This document shows, piece by piece, positions 26,221 to 35,778 of a stretch of DNA of 64,000 nt. Within the stretch, counting starts at the first letter, position 1. Each line of letters starts with the position of its first letter. The translations under genes and the position numbers were made by a program. Under the pieces are notes generated by a model that made no database searches, was not told the origin of the DNA, and saw only the letters and a program-made list of their open reading frames with translations. This DNA is from Streptococcus hyointestinalis (GTDB lineage: Bacteria > Bacillota > Bacilli > Lactobacillales > Streptococcaceae), in the NCBI RefSeq assembly GCF_900459405.1, contig NZ_UHFN01000007.1, positions 1,922,001 through 1,986,000 of the forward strand, written 5' to 3'.

Positions 26221-27334
26221 TGTAGCGTTACAATAGATGTGAGACTTCTAGAAGTCAAAAAGAAGATTCCCTGATATGATAAGAGTACCACCACTCATCA
26301 AAAAGGAATCTTCACATGACTAGTATATCACAAAATCTTCGCTATTTACCACATACTCTAGAAACACGTTACCACGCTGTTAAAACCTACCAAAACGGAG
26401 CATCTGTCGCCTTCATCTGTCGACGTTACAAAGTTTCAAAAGCCTCTCTCATGCGCTGGAATAAGCGTTTTGATGGCACAAAAGAATCTCTAAAAGACCG
26501 TTCTCATCGCCCTCTAACACCACATCCAAAGGCTCATACCCAGCAAGAGCTGACCTGGATTAAAAACTGCATCAAAAGAAATCCAAACGCAACCCTCATC
26601 GAAATCTTCTACAAGCTCAAAACCAATAAGGGATATGATAGGCACCCTTGCTCACTCTTTCGAATCTTGAGAAAGCTGGACTTCTTCAAATCCCCTAAAA
26701 CAAAGAACAAACCTTATGTCCCAAAACCATATGACACGCCGACTAAACTCGGTATCAAGTGGCAGATGGATGTCAAATACGTCCCAACTCACTGCTACAC
26801 AGGAAAACTACCTGACAAGTTCTACCAGTACACCGTTATTGATGAGGCCAGTCGAGAACGCTTTATATTCCCTTTCAAAGAGCAGTCGTCCTACTCAACG
26901 GTTCAATTTCTCAAAATGGCTATCAAACACTTTGGATACAAACCCAAAATCCTCCAAACGGATAATGGCTTTGAGTTCACTCATTTCAAAGAGACCAAAC
27001 AAGTTCACCCACTAGACTTGCTGTGTCAGGAACTTGGCATTGAGCACAAGCTGATTCGTCCTCGAACACCAAGACATAATGGCAAGGTTGAACGCAGTCA
27101 TCGAAATGACAATCGACGTCTCTACCAGCACCTGACCTTTTACTCCTATGACGACCTCATCAAGCAGATGAAAACCTATCTTTATCGTTCTAATCGACTC
27201 CCTATGCAAACTTTAGGATGGAAATCTCCTATCGATATCAGAAAAGCTTTACTAGAAGCTAGCTCCTAGTAAAGCTTAACAAATGGATAACTTCAAAATA
27301 ACATTTTAGGTCTCACATCATTGACAAAGGTACA
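26221..27334 (+). mobile_element. IS481-like insertion sequence, copy 2
   Basis: 1114 bp, near-identical to copy 1, with the same TGTA...TACA ends. It lies immediately upstream of the EPS promoter and in direct orientation to copy 1 at the operon's other end. There is no target duplication, consistent with homologous recombination or deletion involving another copy. Confidence 0.9.
26316..27269 (+). CDS. IS481-like DDE transposase
   Basis: An intact 317-residue transposase with helix-turn-helix and DDE residues as in copy 1 (D152, D216, E259). The few differences include NRRLYQ near residue 268 instead of NRRFYQ. Its 3' part carries a cluster of synonymous changes near 27120-27200 shared with copy 3, so copies 2 and 3 are closer to each other there. 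Confidence 0.92.
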   Translation: MTSISQNLRYLPHTLETRYHAVKTYQNGASVAFICRRYKVSKASLMRWNKRFDGTKESLKDRSHRPLTPHPKAHTQQELTWIKNCIKRNPNATLIEIFYKLKTNKGYDRHPCSLFRILRKLDFFKSPKTKNKPYVPKPYDTPTKLGIKWQMDVKYVPTHCYTGKLPDKFYQYTVIDEASRERFIFPFKEQSSYSTVQFLKMAIKHFGYKPKILQTDNGFEFTHFKETKQVHPLDLLCQELGIEHKLIRPRTPRHNGKVERSHRNDNRRLYQHLTFYSYDDLIKQMKTYLYRSNRLPMQTLGWKSPIDIRKALLEASS

Positions 27335-27351
27335 GCTACTTTTCAATGAAA

Positions 27352-27380
27352 TTGAAATTGTCCTCAATATCTAGTATAAT
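27352..27380 (+). promoter_or_regulatory. Promoter of the amino-acid permease
   Basis: TTGAAA (27352-27357) and TATAAT (27375-27380) with a 17-base spacer, 32 bases before the permease ATG. The IS481-like element ends 17 bases upstream and does not disrupt it. Confidence 0.75.
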
Positions 27381-27412
27381 AGAAGTGAAACTAGATAGGA
27401 AAAGGAATATTC

Positions 27413-28825
27413 ATGTCAAATAAACAACAAACAACAAACACGGACACGGAGCATTTGGAAAATGGGATGGTGCGTGGTCTTCAAAACCGCCACGTCCAGT
27501 TCATTGCCATTGCAGGAACGATTGGAACTGGGCTTTTCTTGGGAGCGGGAAATTCCATTGCCCTGACTGGACCATCTATTTTACTGGTCTACCTCATCAC
27601 TGGCGTCTTTATGTTCTTTATGATGCGAGCAATGGGAGAGATGCTCTATCAAGACCCTGACCAGCACACCTTTATCAACTTTATCACACGCTATTTAGGG
27701 CAAGGCTGGGGCTATTTTGCTGGCTGGTCTTACTGGGTCTCACTGATTTTCCTCGGGATGGCGGAGATTACAGCTGTTGCCAAGTACATGCAGTATTGGT
27801 TTCCGACCTGGCCGTCTTGGATTATTCAGATTGTCTTTTTGGTGCTTTTAGCTTCCATCAATCTCATCGCTGTTAAAGTTTTTGGAGAAACCGAGTTTTG
27901 GTTTGCTATGATTAAGATTATCGCTATTCTAGCTTTGATTGCAACGGCTATTATCATGCTGGTGACTGGATTTAAAACACCCGAAGGTCCTGTTAGTCTC
28001 AACAATATCTTCCATAACTTTGAATGGTTCCCAAATGGTTGGATGAAGTTCTTGGTGTCTTTCCAGATGGTTTTCTTTGCTTATCAAGCCATTGAGTTTG
28101 TCGGAATCACTGTCTCTGAAACAGCTAATCCACGAACGGTGCTTCCAAAAGCCATCCAAGAAATTCCTATGCGTATCGTTATCTTTTATGTCGGTGCTTT
28201 GGTTGCCATTATGACCATCATCCCTTGGCGAGCTTTTTCTGGCGGTGGTAGCAGCCTTGAAAATTCACCTTTTGTTATGGTCTTTCAATTAGCCGGCTTT
28301 AAATGGGCGGCAGCTCTTATTAACTTTGTCGTCCTCACATCAGCAGCTTCTGCTCTGAACTCTACGCTCTACTCAACTGGACGCCACCTCTATCAGCTAG
28401 CCAACGAAGCCCCTACAAAATGGATGAACAAGGCTAAAATCAACACCCTATCACGCTCTGGTGTACCAAGTAAAGCTATTATCTGCTCTGCTATCGTCAT
28501 CGCAGCTTCAGCGCTTATCAGCATGATTCCTGCTGTCAAAAATACCTTTACGCTGATTACTGCTTCTTCATCAGGGGTTTATATCGCTATCTACATCCTG
28601 ACTATGATTGCACATCTCAAGTACCGCAAGTCCGATGACTTTATGACAGACGGCTACCTCATGCCAGCCTACATAATCCTAAATCCACTCACCATCGCCT
28701 TTATGCTCTTTGTCTATGCCATTCTCTTTATGCAAGCAGACACAGTGGTCGGAGCAGTCGGCTCACTCATTTGGATTGTGGTCTTTGGCGTTTACAGTCA
28801 ATTGAAATTTAGAAAAGCGACTTAA
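27413..28825 (+). CDS. APC-superfamily amino-acid permease (AAT type)
   Basis: A 470-residue cytoplasmic membrane transporter with about 12 helices. The signature GLQNRHVQFIAIAGTIGTGLFLGAG near 22-46 and PSILLVYLITG are typical of AroP/CycA-like proton-coupled permeases, perhaps for D-Ala, D-Ser, Gly or an aromatic residue; the substrate is not certain. AGGAAAAGGAA precedes the ATG. It has its own promoter and terminator. Confidence 0.9.
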   Translation: MSNKQQTTNTDTEHLENGMVRGLQNRHVQFIAIAGTIGTGLFLGAGNSIALTGPSILLVYLITGVFMFFMMRAMGEMLYQDPDQHTFINFITRYLGQGWGYFAGWSYWVSLIFLGMAEITAVAKYMQYWFPTWPSWIIQIVFLVLLASINLIAVKVFGETEFWFAMIKIIAILALIATAIIMLVTGFKTPEGPVSLNNIFHNFEWFPNGWMKFLVSFQMVFFAYQAIEFVGITVSETANPRTVLPKAIQEIPMRIVIFYVGALVAIMTIIPWRAFSGGGSSLENSPFVMVFQLAGFKWAAALINFVVLTSAASALNSTLYSTGRHLYQLANEAPTKWMNKAKINTLSRSGVPSKAIICSAIVIAASALISMIPAVKNTFTLITASSSGVYIAIYILTMIAHLKYRKSDDFMTDGYLMPAYIILNPLTIAFMLFVYAILFMQADTVVGAVGSLIWIVVFGVYSQLKFRKAT

Positions 28826-28856
28826 AAGTAGTGACTGTTCACTACTTTTTTTAATT
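28826..28856 (+). terminator. Terminator of the permease gene
   Basis: AAAAGTAGTGA and TCACTACTTTTTTT form a stem with a 4-base loop directly after the stop codon. Confidence 0.8.
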
Positions 28857-28884
28857 TGAACTTTAACCAAGCTCATTGTATAAT
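28856..28884 (+). promoter_or_regulatory. Promoter of the yjdF riboswitch transcript
   Basis: TTGAAC (28856-28861) and TATAAT (28879-28884) with a 17-base spacer. The transcript would begin just before the riboswitch. Confidence 0.7.
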
Positions 28885-28889
28885 AAAGG

Positions 28890-28991
28890 TGATATAAAAA
28901 CACATTGCAGTTGGTAGTCTGCAAGCATCTTTGATGTCAGTAACCTTCCCTCCGGGTCGTCCATTATCCTTGATTTTTACTTGAGGAGGGG
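28890..28991 (+). ncRNA. yjdF riboswitch (azaaromatic-sensing RNA)
   Basis: A structured 5' leader directly before a YjdF-family gene, the hallmark setting of the yjdF motif RNA, which binds azaaromatic compounds. Visible pairings are TTGCA with TGCAA (28905-28924 region) and GCATC-TTT-GATGT. CCCTCC at 28948-28953 is complementary to GGAGGG at 28985-28990, the yjdF ribosome-binding site. This suggests control of translation by sequestering that site. Confidence 0.78.
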
Positions 28992-28997
28992 ACTTTC

Positions 28998-29426
28998 ATG
29001 AAAATGACAGTCTATTTTGATGGCACTTTTTGGTGTGCTTTGATTGAATATAGTGATACTAAACAGCACTATCGTGCTTTTCGGTATGTCTTTGGTAAGG
29101 AACCTAAGACAGCCGATATTATCACATTTATTGGTAAAGATTTAACCATTTGGATGAAAAGACAGGAAGAAATCAGCCCTGCAACTTCTATCCTTGAAAT
29201 ACAGAGTAGTCCTAAAAAGCAAAATCCAAAGCGTATGCAACGTGAATTAAACTGTGCCAAGAAACAACCAATTGTTTCAACAAAGACACAGCTGGCATTA
29301 CAAAAAACACATGATTTAGTTAAGCAAAAGCGAAAAACAGCTAAAAAGAAAAAACAGCGTGCTTTAGCCACCTACAAATACCAGCTCAAACAAGAAAAAC
29401 GCCACCAAAAAAAGAAAGGGCACTAA
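28998..29426 (+). CDS. yjdF: YjdF family protein (DUF2992)
   Basis: A 142-residue protein: an N-terminal conserved part (MTVYFDGTFWCALIEY, FRYVFGKEP, SFIGKDL-like FIGKDL) and a very Lys/Arg-rich C-terminal half (KQKRKTAKKKKQRA). The biochemical role is unknown; it is governed by the riboswitch upstream and may answer toxic heteroaromatic compounds. It starts at ATG behind GAGGAGGGG. Confidence 0.88.
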   Translation: MKMTVYFDGTFWCALIEYSDTKQHYRAFRYVFGKEPKTADIITFIGKDLTIWMKRQEEISPATSILEIQSSPKKQNPKRMQRELNCAKKQPIVSTKTQLALQKTHDLVKQKRKTAKKKKQRALATYKYQLKQEKRHQKKKGH

Positions 29427-29430
29427 GCCC

Positions 29431-29466
29431 AAAAAAGACTAGCTTCTAGTAGAAGCTAGTCTTTTT
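29431..29466 (+). terminator. Bidirectional terminator between yjdF and trxA
   Basis: A perfect 16-bp stem, AAAAAGACTAGCTTCT / AGAAGCTAGTCTTTTT, with a 3-base loop and T-runs on both strands; it serves both convergent genes. Confidence 0.88.
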
Positions 29467-29480
29467 ATACATTCATCTAA

Positions 29481-29798
29481 CTAAGCATTTATTTCATCAA
29501 TAATCGCTTTTAGTTGTTCTTTGGTGTGCACACCTGCAACTTGTTTGACGACTTGACCGTCTTTTTTGAACATCAATGTCGGAATAGACATGATGCCAAA
29601 GCTGCGTGCCGTTTCTGGATTTTCATCCACATCGATTTTGACAATCTTGAGGTCATCTTCGTCAAATTCTGCTTCTAATTGCTCAAGAATAGGTGCCTGC
29701 ATACGACATGGACCACACCATGTTGCCCAAAAATCAATAAGGACGAGACCTTCTTTTGTCTCTTGTTCAAATGTTGCATCTGTAATTGCGTAAGCCAT
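29481..29798 (-). CDS. trxA: Thioredoxin
   Basis: A 105-residue cytoplasmic disulfide reductase with the active site WATWCGPCR (Cys near 28 and 31) and the cis-Pro loop MSIPTLMFK. Length and motifs are those of TrxA. GGAGGCTT precedes the ATG. Confidence 0.95.
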   Translation of the reverse strand: MAYAITDATFEQETKEGLVLIDFWATWCGPCRMQAPILEQLEAEFDEDDLKIVKIDVDENPETARSFGIMSIPTLMFKKDGQVVKQVAGVHTKEQLKAIIDEINA

Positions 29799-29862
29799 AA
29801 TAAGCCTCCTATCTAATCATGGTCTTATTCTACACAAAAATAAGAACATTTTCCACTAATTG

Positions 29863-30366
29863 CTACACCAAAAAGAGGAGGAGACCAAATGAGAAACCTA
29901 AAACGTAGCCAATCAAAACATCCTTGGGATAATGCACACCGCCAAGCACACGGCAAAATGCTAAGATGAGTGAAAAGCCTAACAGCATAAGCCCAAAGGG
30001 AAAAGATAAGCGCAAAGCACACATGCTAATCATGCTCGCTGAAAAAACATGACGACTTGGCATTGATTTGCCTTGGCTGGTTTTGATAATCAAGGGACTG
30101 AAATCCCACGTTTCGTAGGGACGAGGTTGATTGTAAAGATGACGAAAAAGAGACACCAAACTAAAACTAATGGCTGGAACAAGAACCAAAATCCCTAAAA
30201 GCAGCGAGAACCCTTGGTCCATATACACAAGTAGCAGCAAAACAGGATAGATGATGTACATGACGTGTGTCAAAAAATGATTGGCTAAACGCAACAATGA
30301 GACAAGCATCGGATAACGCCTAAAAGGCACCATCCAGCTGTCATAGCGTCTTTGATAATCAAACAT
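29863..30366 (-). CDS. PAP2-family membrane phosphatase
   Basis: A 167-residue protein with about five membrane helices and the three PAP2 motifs: QPRP (end of K-x6-RP), PSRH and R-x5-GGVHYPKDV. It is probably a lipid or undecaprenyl pyrophosphate phosphatase; the substrate is uncertain. I start it at ATG 30366 with AAGGAG upstream; a longer frame to 30381 includes that site. It follows mutS2 on the same strand. Confidence 0.85.
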   Translation of the reverse strand: MFDYQRRYDSWMVPFRRYPMLVSLLRLANHFLTHVMYIIYPVLLLLVYMDQGFSLLLGILVLVPAISFSLVSLFRHLYNQPRPYETWDFSPLIIKTSQGKSMPSRHVFSASMISMCALRLSFPFGLMLLGFSLILAFCRVLGGVHYPKDVLIGYVLGFSFGLLLFLV

Positions 30367-30392
30367 ACAAAACTCCTTCATATTAAGCTAGC

Positions 30393-32738
30393 TTAGCCCA
30401 GAGTAACAATTGTTGCCCCTGACCCGCCAGCATTTTGAGGGGCATAACCAAAGCTCTTGACATGTTTATTGCGGCGCAGATACTTGGTAACCCCCTCACG
30501 GATAACGCCTGTACCGATACCGTGAATGATATCGACTTGTGCCATGTTGTTAAGCAGTGCTTGGTCAATAAAGCGGTCGAGCTCCTGCATAGCCTCTTCA
30601 TAGCGCATGCCTCTTAGGTCAAGACGTGCTCGTGGACCAGTTTGACTTACCTTTTTAACTACTTTCACTTGTTTAGCACGTTTTGGTTTTGGTGTTTCTT
30701 TTTGAGCACGCACTAGAGTAAACTCATCTGGCTTCAGCGTCATCTTAATCAAACCAACCTGCGCCTCAAAACGCCCATCCTTGAGTTGGTTGATAAGGGT
30801 ACCATGCTGACCATAGCTGGTCACGATGATGTCATCGCCCACACGAGGTGCTCTTTGTGCCTTAGCTTTCTTCGCCTTTCTAAGCACTTTATTTTTGGAT
30901 AAATCAGGCTCTTTGACTAAACTGTCAAGCTCTTTTTTGGCGTCAATGACTTCGTGCGGTTTTAGCTGGCTTTTAGCTGTAAGCGTCTTTAAAATCTCAT
31001 CACTCTTCTCTTTTGCCTCATCAACAATAGCTTGCGCTTCTTGATAAACCTTTTCAAGCTCTTTATCACGTGCATGTGAAAATTCATTGTAGAGCTTTTT
31101 GACCGCTCGATTAAACTTCAGATTTTCTTTTTCAACCTCACGAATGCGCTCTAAACGTTTGCGGCTCTCAAGTGTTTGTTCTTCCAAGCGCTCAATGATA
31201 CGATTGACATCGCTCTCCTTATCGGTCTGACTCTCAGCATCAGCCACGATAATCTCAGGTAAGCCTAAGCGCCTTGCAATTTCAAAAGCATTTGAGCGAC
31301 CAGGGACACCCTGCATAAAGCGATAAGTCGGACTAAGTGTTGTCGTGTCAAATTCCATACTAGCATTTTCAACAAAAGCAGTCTCAATCCCATAAGCTTT
31401 TAACTCTGGATAGTGAGTAGTGACCATATTTTTAATACCACTTAGGCGCAAATGCTCAAGGATAGCCATAGCAAGACTGGCTCCTTCTTGAGGGTCTGTC
31501 CCAGCACCGAGCTCATCAAAGAGAACCAGACTATCTTCATTAGCATTCTCTAAAATAGAGACAATCTGTGTCATATGACTAGAGAAGGTCGATAAGCTCT
31601 GCTCAATGGATTGCTCGTCTCCGATATCTGCAAAAATCTCTGTAAAGATAGCCACTTTACTGCCCTTATCTGCCAAAATCGGCAAACCTGACTGTGCCAT
31701 CAGCTGCGCTAGACCAAGAGTTTTAAGCATAATGGTCTTACCACCTGTATTGGGTCCAGTGATAACAATGCTGGTCAATTCTTCACCAAAATAGAGGCTA
31801 TTAGAAACAGGATGAGCTAGCAAAGGATGGCGCACATTTAACAATTGAATGGTCTTGTTTTCTGAGAGTTTAGGGATAACAGCAGAGTAGTCTCGCATAA
31901 AAAGATACTTGGCACGCACAAAATCCAAATGCCCCAAAATCCAAGCGTTATTGCGAATGCTATTAGTTTGTGGACGCAATAAATCAGACAACTCATGCAG
32001 AATGCGTGCCACCTCATAGCGCTCATCTGCACGCAGCTGCGTAATCAGCTCATTTAAAGACACGACCGCACGTGGCTCGATATAAACCGTACTACCTGAA
32101 GCAGAGATGTCATGCACAATCCCAGAAATACGATTGCGGTAAGTATTTTTAACTGGTAAGACACTACGTCCAGACCGACTAACAATCAGCTGCTCAGACA
32201 GCATGTCGCCACGCTTTTTCACAATATCCTGTAATGTCTCACGAATCTCACGCTCACTCTCTGCAATCTTTCTACGAATACGAGTCAGCTCAGGACTGGC
32301 AAAATCCTCCACAAAACCACCATCACTGATAGCCTGCAAAGCCCCCTGCAATTGTGGAAAAATGTCTATCTTTTCAAATAAAGGTTGCAGAGAAGCCACA
32401 GTTACATTTTCAAGATCATCATAAAAACGCTTGGTTTCACTAGATACTAGCAGCACACGCTTTAGTGCCTGCAGCTCTGCCACATTCAAATCAGCAGACA
32501 ACTCTAAGCGCCGTAAACTCTCTGATATATCCTGCAACTCTCCTAAAGAAAAGCCATGCGACTGGATAAAAATCTGTGACATATCGTCAACCTCAGCAAG
32601 ACTCGACATGATACGACGATAGTCCGTCATGGGTCTTAGCTGAGCTAACTCTGCCTTTCCTTGCATCGTCTGTAAATACGGTGTTAGCAAGTCTATGACT
32701 TTATCAAATTCTAACTGTTCTAAAATCTTAGTATTCAT
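30393..32738 (-). CDS. mutS2: Endonuclease MutS2
   Basis: About 781 residues. MutS2 acts in ribosome rescue by splitting collided ribosomes and in control of recombination. Walker A ([16 protein letters not shown]) lies near 330-345 and Walker B ([13 protein letters not shown]) near 405-417, followed by a long coiled coil with the KOW-like region and a C-terminal Smr domain ([22 protein letters not shown]). I start at [11 protein letters not shown] (32738), the usual family start. GATATAAT lies 7 bases before that ATG, so the mRNA may be leaderless. Confidence 0.93.
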   Translation of the reverse strand: MNTKILEQLEFDKVIDLLTPYLQTMQGKAELAQLRPMTDYRRIMSSLAEVDDMSQIFIQSHGFSLGELQDISESLRRLELSADLNVAELQALKRVLLVSSETKRFYDDLENVTVASLQPLFEKIDIFPQLQGALQAISDGGFVEDFASPELTRIRRKIAESEREIRETLQDIVKKRGDMLSEQLIVSRSGRSVLPVKNTYRNRISGIVHDISASGSTVYIEPRAVVSLNELITQLRADERYEVARILHELSDLLRPQTNSIRNNAWILGHLDFVRAKYLFMRDYSAVIPKLSENKTIQLLNVRHPLLAHPVSNSLYFGEELTSIVITGPNTGGKTIMLKTLGLAQLMAQSGLPILADKGSKVAIFTEIFADIGDEQSIEQSLSTFSSHMTQIVSILENANEDSLVLFDELGAGTDPQEGASLAMAILEHLRLSGIKNMVTTHYPELKAYGIETAFVENASMEFDTTTLSPTYRFMQGVPGRSNAFEIARRLGLPEIIVADAESQTDKESDVNRIIERLEEQTLESRKRLERIREVEKENLKFNRAVKKLYNEFSHARDKELEKVYQEAQAIVDEAKEKSDEILKTLTAKSQLKPHEVIDAKKELDSLVKEPDLSKNKVLRKAKKAKAQRAPRVGDDIIVTSYGQHGTLINQLKDGRFEAQVGLIKMTLKPDEFTLVRAQKETPKPKRAKQVKVVKKVSQTGPRARLDLRGMRYEEAMQELDRFIDQALLNNMAQVDIIHGIGTGVIREGVTKYLRRNKHVKSFGYAPQNAGGSGATIVTLG

Positions 32739-32837
32739 ACTTTCTATTATATCGCAAATCATAGTAAATTGGGCATCTGAACTCAAAAACGCCACAAGAT
32801 AACTTGTAGCGTTTTAACAGATTTCAAAATGACCTTA

Positions 32838-35012
32838 TTAGTCAAATTGGACATAACGGCGTTGTCCGCTGCGGCTAACATAGCTCATCCAACGGTGACC
32901 GTCTGCATTGAGCACTTTGTCATAGTTAACTTGGTAACCTTTATCGAGGTAGAAAGCAACAGCACTAGCTGTAGTCGGTTCGTTCTTCACATTGACACGT
33001 TTGTCAAAAGTGTAAGAACCTGAACTTGGAAGGTCTGTTTTTGTTTCAGCTGGTGTGCTAGCAGGGGTTGCTTTTCCAACAGAGATGTAGCGACGATTAC
33101 CACTGCGGCTAATATAAGAAATCCAATTTTGGTTATCTGCCACTAGGGTCTTGTCGTAGTTGACAGAGTCACCAGCATTGTAGTAAGCAAGCGCTGGGCT
33201 TGAAGTTTTTGGTTCATTTTTGATATCTGCTCGTTCTGTAAAGCGATAAGTGCCTGAACTTGGGAGAGTTGATACAGCTTCTGATTTGGCTGGAGTTGCT
33301 GGTTTGGTTTCTTCTTTTTGTGGAGTTTCAACTGTGGCGTTTTCAACTTTGTTGAGAGCAACATAACGGCGAGTTCCACTGTAGCTAACATAAGAAATCC
33401 AGTTGTAATCATCGGAAGTTAAAACTTTGTCATAGTAGACTCGATCACCTTTTCGGAATTCAAACTGTACTGGGCTTGAAATCTTAGCATCATTACGTAC
33501 ATCAGCTTTATCAGTGAAAATATAAGTGCCATTTGCAGGCAAAGTCGATGCTTCTGACTTGGCAGTAGTTGCTGGTTTGCTTTCTTCTTTTTGTGTCTTT
33601 GTAGTATCAACTGTTGCCTTTTCTACTTTGTTAAGTGCCACATAACGACGGATACCACTATAGCTAACATAAGAAATCCAGTTATAGTCATCTGCTGTCA
33701 ATACTTTGTCATAGTTTACACTTTCGCCTTTTCTAAACTCAAACTGTACTGGACTTGAAAGCTTGGCTTCGTTGCGGACTTCTGCTTTGCTAGTGAAGGT
33801 GTAAGTACCTCTAGCTGCGAGAGCTAGGATATTTTTCTTATCTTCAGTGCTTTCAGGTTCTGTCACTTCTTCAAGCACCTTAGTTAGTTCTCCTACCTTA
33901 GCATAGCGGCGAATACCACTGTAGCTGACGTAAGAAATCCAGCGAGCGTTTTCAGCATCTAAGACTTTATCATAGTTAACTTGGTTACCTTTGTTAAAGT
34001 AGAAAGAGACGCTACTGTTGGTACTTGGTGTGGTGTAAACGGCTGTTTTTTCAGTGAAAGTGTAGCGACCACGAGCTGGCAATTCTGGACCAGTGACGAC
34101 TTCTTTAACGACTTTGTCTTTGGCTGATGCTTCAGCTGGTTTGCTTTCTTCTTTAGAAGCATCGTCTTTAGTAGTCGTTGCTGGTTGGGTTTCCGTTTTT
34201 GGTGTTTCTTTAACGGTTTCAGTCGTACTTGGTTTAGTAGTTGTTGGTGTAGTTACAGGTGTTTCAGCTGGTTTTGCAGGTTCTGCAACAGTATCAGATG
34301 TGCTTGGTTTTGTGCTTGTAGGTGTAGTCGTAGGTGTTTCTGTCTTTGGAGCAGAATCATCTTTGAAACTATAGGTTGTACCTGCTGGAAGGCTGTCTTT
34401 ATTGGTAATAAAGGAGTCTGCCGTTGGTGTTTGTCCTTGACGGACGGTTTGTGTGCGAACAGTTGGTTCGTTCTTATCGGCGTCTGTTTGTCCAGCAACG
34501 GTGTAGTTAACTTTGACTTCGTCTGTTGAGCCGTCTGGGTAAGTGACGACAACTGTTGCTTCTTTGGTGACGTTAGTAGATGTTTGTGCTGTAGATGTAG
34601 CAGCTGGTTGTGTTGCAACATTGCTAGTTGATGTTGCTGCTTTTGATGGTGTAGTTGTGTTTTCTGTAGTTGTTGCTGGTGATTGTGCTGATGTAGCTGT
34701 ACTTGCAGCTGGTGTGCTTGATACAGCTTGTTCTTGGGTATTGTCAACGACGTTTGTATTTGCCCAAGCAGAGCCTTTAGTTGTCAAATTATCAAAAGTG
34801 ACAGTGTTGTCTGGTTGTGTGGATTTGTCAACAACAATGGTACCACTGTTTTCAACGACAGTCTTTGCGACTGCTGAGTCACTTGCTGTTGTTTGGTCAG
34901 CCTTTGCGACTTGAGCATTTGCCATATAGGCACAGCCAATCAAGACAGATGCAGCACCAAAGGCGTATTTGCGAATTGAGTAGCGTTGTTTTTCATTAAC
35001 TCCATATTTCAT
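32838..35012 (-). CDS. YSIRK secreted surface protein with Rib-like and five SH3b domains
   Basis: A 724-residue secreted protein. The YSIRK/GS signal peptide (RYSIRKYAFGAASVLIG) spans about 1-40. A Thr/Ser/Ala/Pro-rich region, a Rib-like domain (VVVTYPDGSTDEVKVNYTV, near 150-215) and a T/P/K-rich stalk follow. Five SH3b repeats of about 64 residues end the protein (pattern GTYTFT...NYDKVL...WISYVSYSGIRRYV). No LPxTG anchor is present, so SH3b binding to peptidoglycan probably holds it. The repeats have no recognised catalytic domain. It sits between cvpA and mutS2. Confidence 0.85.
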   Translation of the reverse strand: MKYGVNEKQRYSIRKYAFGAASVLIGCAYMANAQVAKADQTTASDSAVAKTVVENSGTIVVDKSTQPDNTVTFDNLTTKGSAWANTNVVDNTQEQAVSSTPAASTATSAQSPATTTENTTTPSKAATSTSNVATQPAATSTAQTSTNVTKEATVVVTYPDGSTDEVKVNYTVAGQTDADKNEPTVRTQTVRQGQTPTADSFITNKDSLPAGTTYSFKDDSAPKTETPTTTPTSTKPSTSDTVAEPAKPAETPVTTPTTTKPSTTETVKETPKTETQPATTTKDDASKEESKPAEASAKDKVVKEVVTGPELPARGRYTFTEKTAVYTTPSTNSSVSFYFNKGNQVNYDKVLDAENARWISYVSYSGIRRYAKVGELTKVLEEVTEPESTEDKKNILALAARGTYTFTSKAEVRNEAKLSSPVQFEFRKGESVNYDKVLTADDYNWISYVSYSGIRRYVALNKVEKATVDTTKTQKEESKPATTAKSEASTLPANGTYIFTDKADVRNDAKISSPVQFEFRKGDRVYYDKVLTSDDYNWISYVSYSGTRRYVALNKVENATVETPQKEETKPATPAKSEAVSTLPSSGTYRFTERADIKNEPKTSSPALAYYNAGDSVNYDKTLVADNQNWISYISRSGNRRYISVGKATPASTPAETKTDLPSSGSYTFDKRVNVKNEPTTASAVAFYLDKGYQVNYDKVLNADGHRWMSYVSRSGQRRYVQFD

Positions 35013-35069
35013 TGTTCTTCTCCTCTATCTGTTAATAAATTGCTGTTACCATACAACGATTAACATCTT

Positions 35070-35131
35070 TTTCATCTTTATTCTACCTCTCTTTGTAACA
35101 CATGTCAACACTTATTGTAATAAAGATGAAA
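35070..35131. promoter_or_regulatory. 13-bp perfect inverted repeat around the surface-protein promoter
   Basis: TTTCATCTTTATT (35070-35082) and AATAAAGATGAAA (35119-35131) are perfect inverted repeats 36 bases apart. Between them, on the minus strand, are TTGACA (35103-35108) and the -10 TAGAAT (35080-35085) with a 17-base spacer. The low arm overlaps the -10 box. It looks like a repressor operator with two half sites; the regulator is unknown. Confidence 0.6.
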
Positions 35132-35199
35132 TATTTTTAATCAACATGATGTTTTACCTTTCATCTATTTATTCGTAAAAGAAACTAAAAACATGAACT

Positions 35200-35240
35200 T
35201 TTTTTGAAAAAAAACAACTTTCTACGGTAAGAAAGTTGTT
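35200..35240 (-). terminator. Terminator of the zapA-cvpA unit
   Basis: On the minus strand AACAACTTTCT and AGAAAGTTGTT form an 11-bp stem followed by a run of T. It lies 15 bases after the cvpA stop. Confidence 0.82.
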
Positions 35241-35254
35241 AGTTATCGTAAACT

Positions 35255-35776
35255 CTATAGCCAACTGCTTGTCACTAGAGAGGCAATCTGAATGAGAAAG
35301 CGGGCTAGGCCGCTAGCTGAGAGGTGATTTTGCAGGCTTGTCATAGGTACTGTCGCCAAGACAGAAAGCAAAAGCCCCAAGCTTAAAGCACTGACACCTA
35401 CTGACAAGACACCTCCAGTAATAGCAAAAGGTCTGCTATCAAGGCGCTCAAAAGAAAAGAGGTGCATAAAAATCCCAAGCAAGCGCCCAATGCCATAAAC
35501 CAGCGCATAAATGCCTACAAAAGCAACCCCAGCGTAATACACATGGTCTAAATCAAAGATATTGACAGACTTAAAAAAAGTAACACTTGAGTCTTGAGTA
35601 GGATTTGAATAGGGTACCCACAAGGTCAAATGAGACGCCAAATCCTTAAAGCTCACGCTAGCAATAATAAGCGCTAGCAAGCAGACAAAGGTGTAAAAAG
35701 CTTGAAGCCCAATCCCTCGGCTATAGCCAATGTAGAAGGCCCACACTAAAATCAAAAAGAGAAAAACTGTCAGCAT
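35255..35776 (-). CDS. CvpA family membrane protein
   Basis: A 173-residue protein of four membrane helices with the CvpA start LTVFLFLILVWAFYIGYSRGIGLQ. The family is linked to colicin V production in E. coli and to purF regulation, but its role in streptococci is unclear. It is co-transcribed with zapA (2 bases apart). Confidence 0.88.
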   Translation of the reverse strand: MLTVFLFLILVWAFYIGYSRGIGLQAFYTFVCLLALIIASVSFKDLASHLTLWVPYSNPTQDSSVTFFKSVNIFDLDHVYYAGVAFVGIYALVYGIGRLLGIFMHLFSFERLDSRPFAITGGVLSVGVSALSLGLLLSVLATVPMTSLQNHLSASGLARFLIQIASLVTSSWL

Positions 35777-35778
35777 GC

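Noticed and set aside
32838..35012. Several long frames on the opposite strand and in other frames of the surface protein gene
   Set aside because: They are shadows of repetitive Thr/Pro/Lys codons with no ribosome-binding sites or family features.
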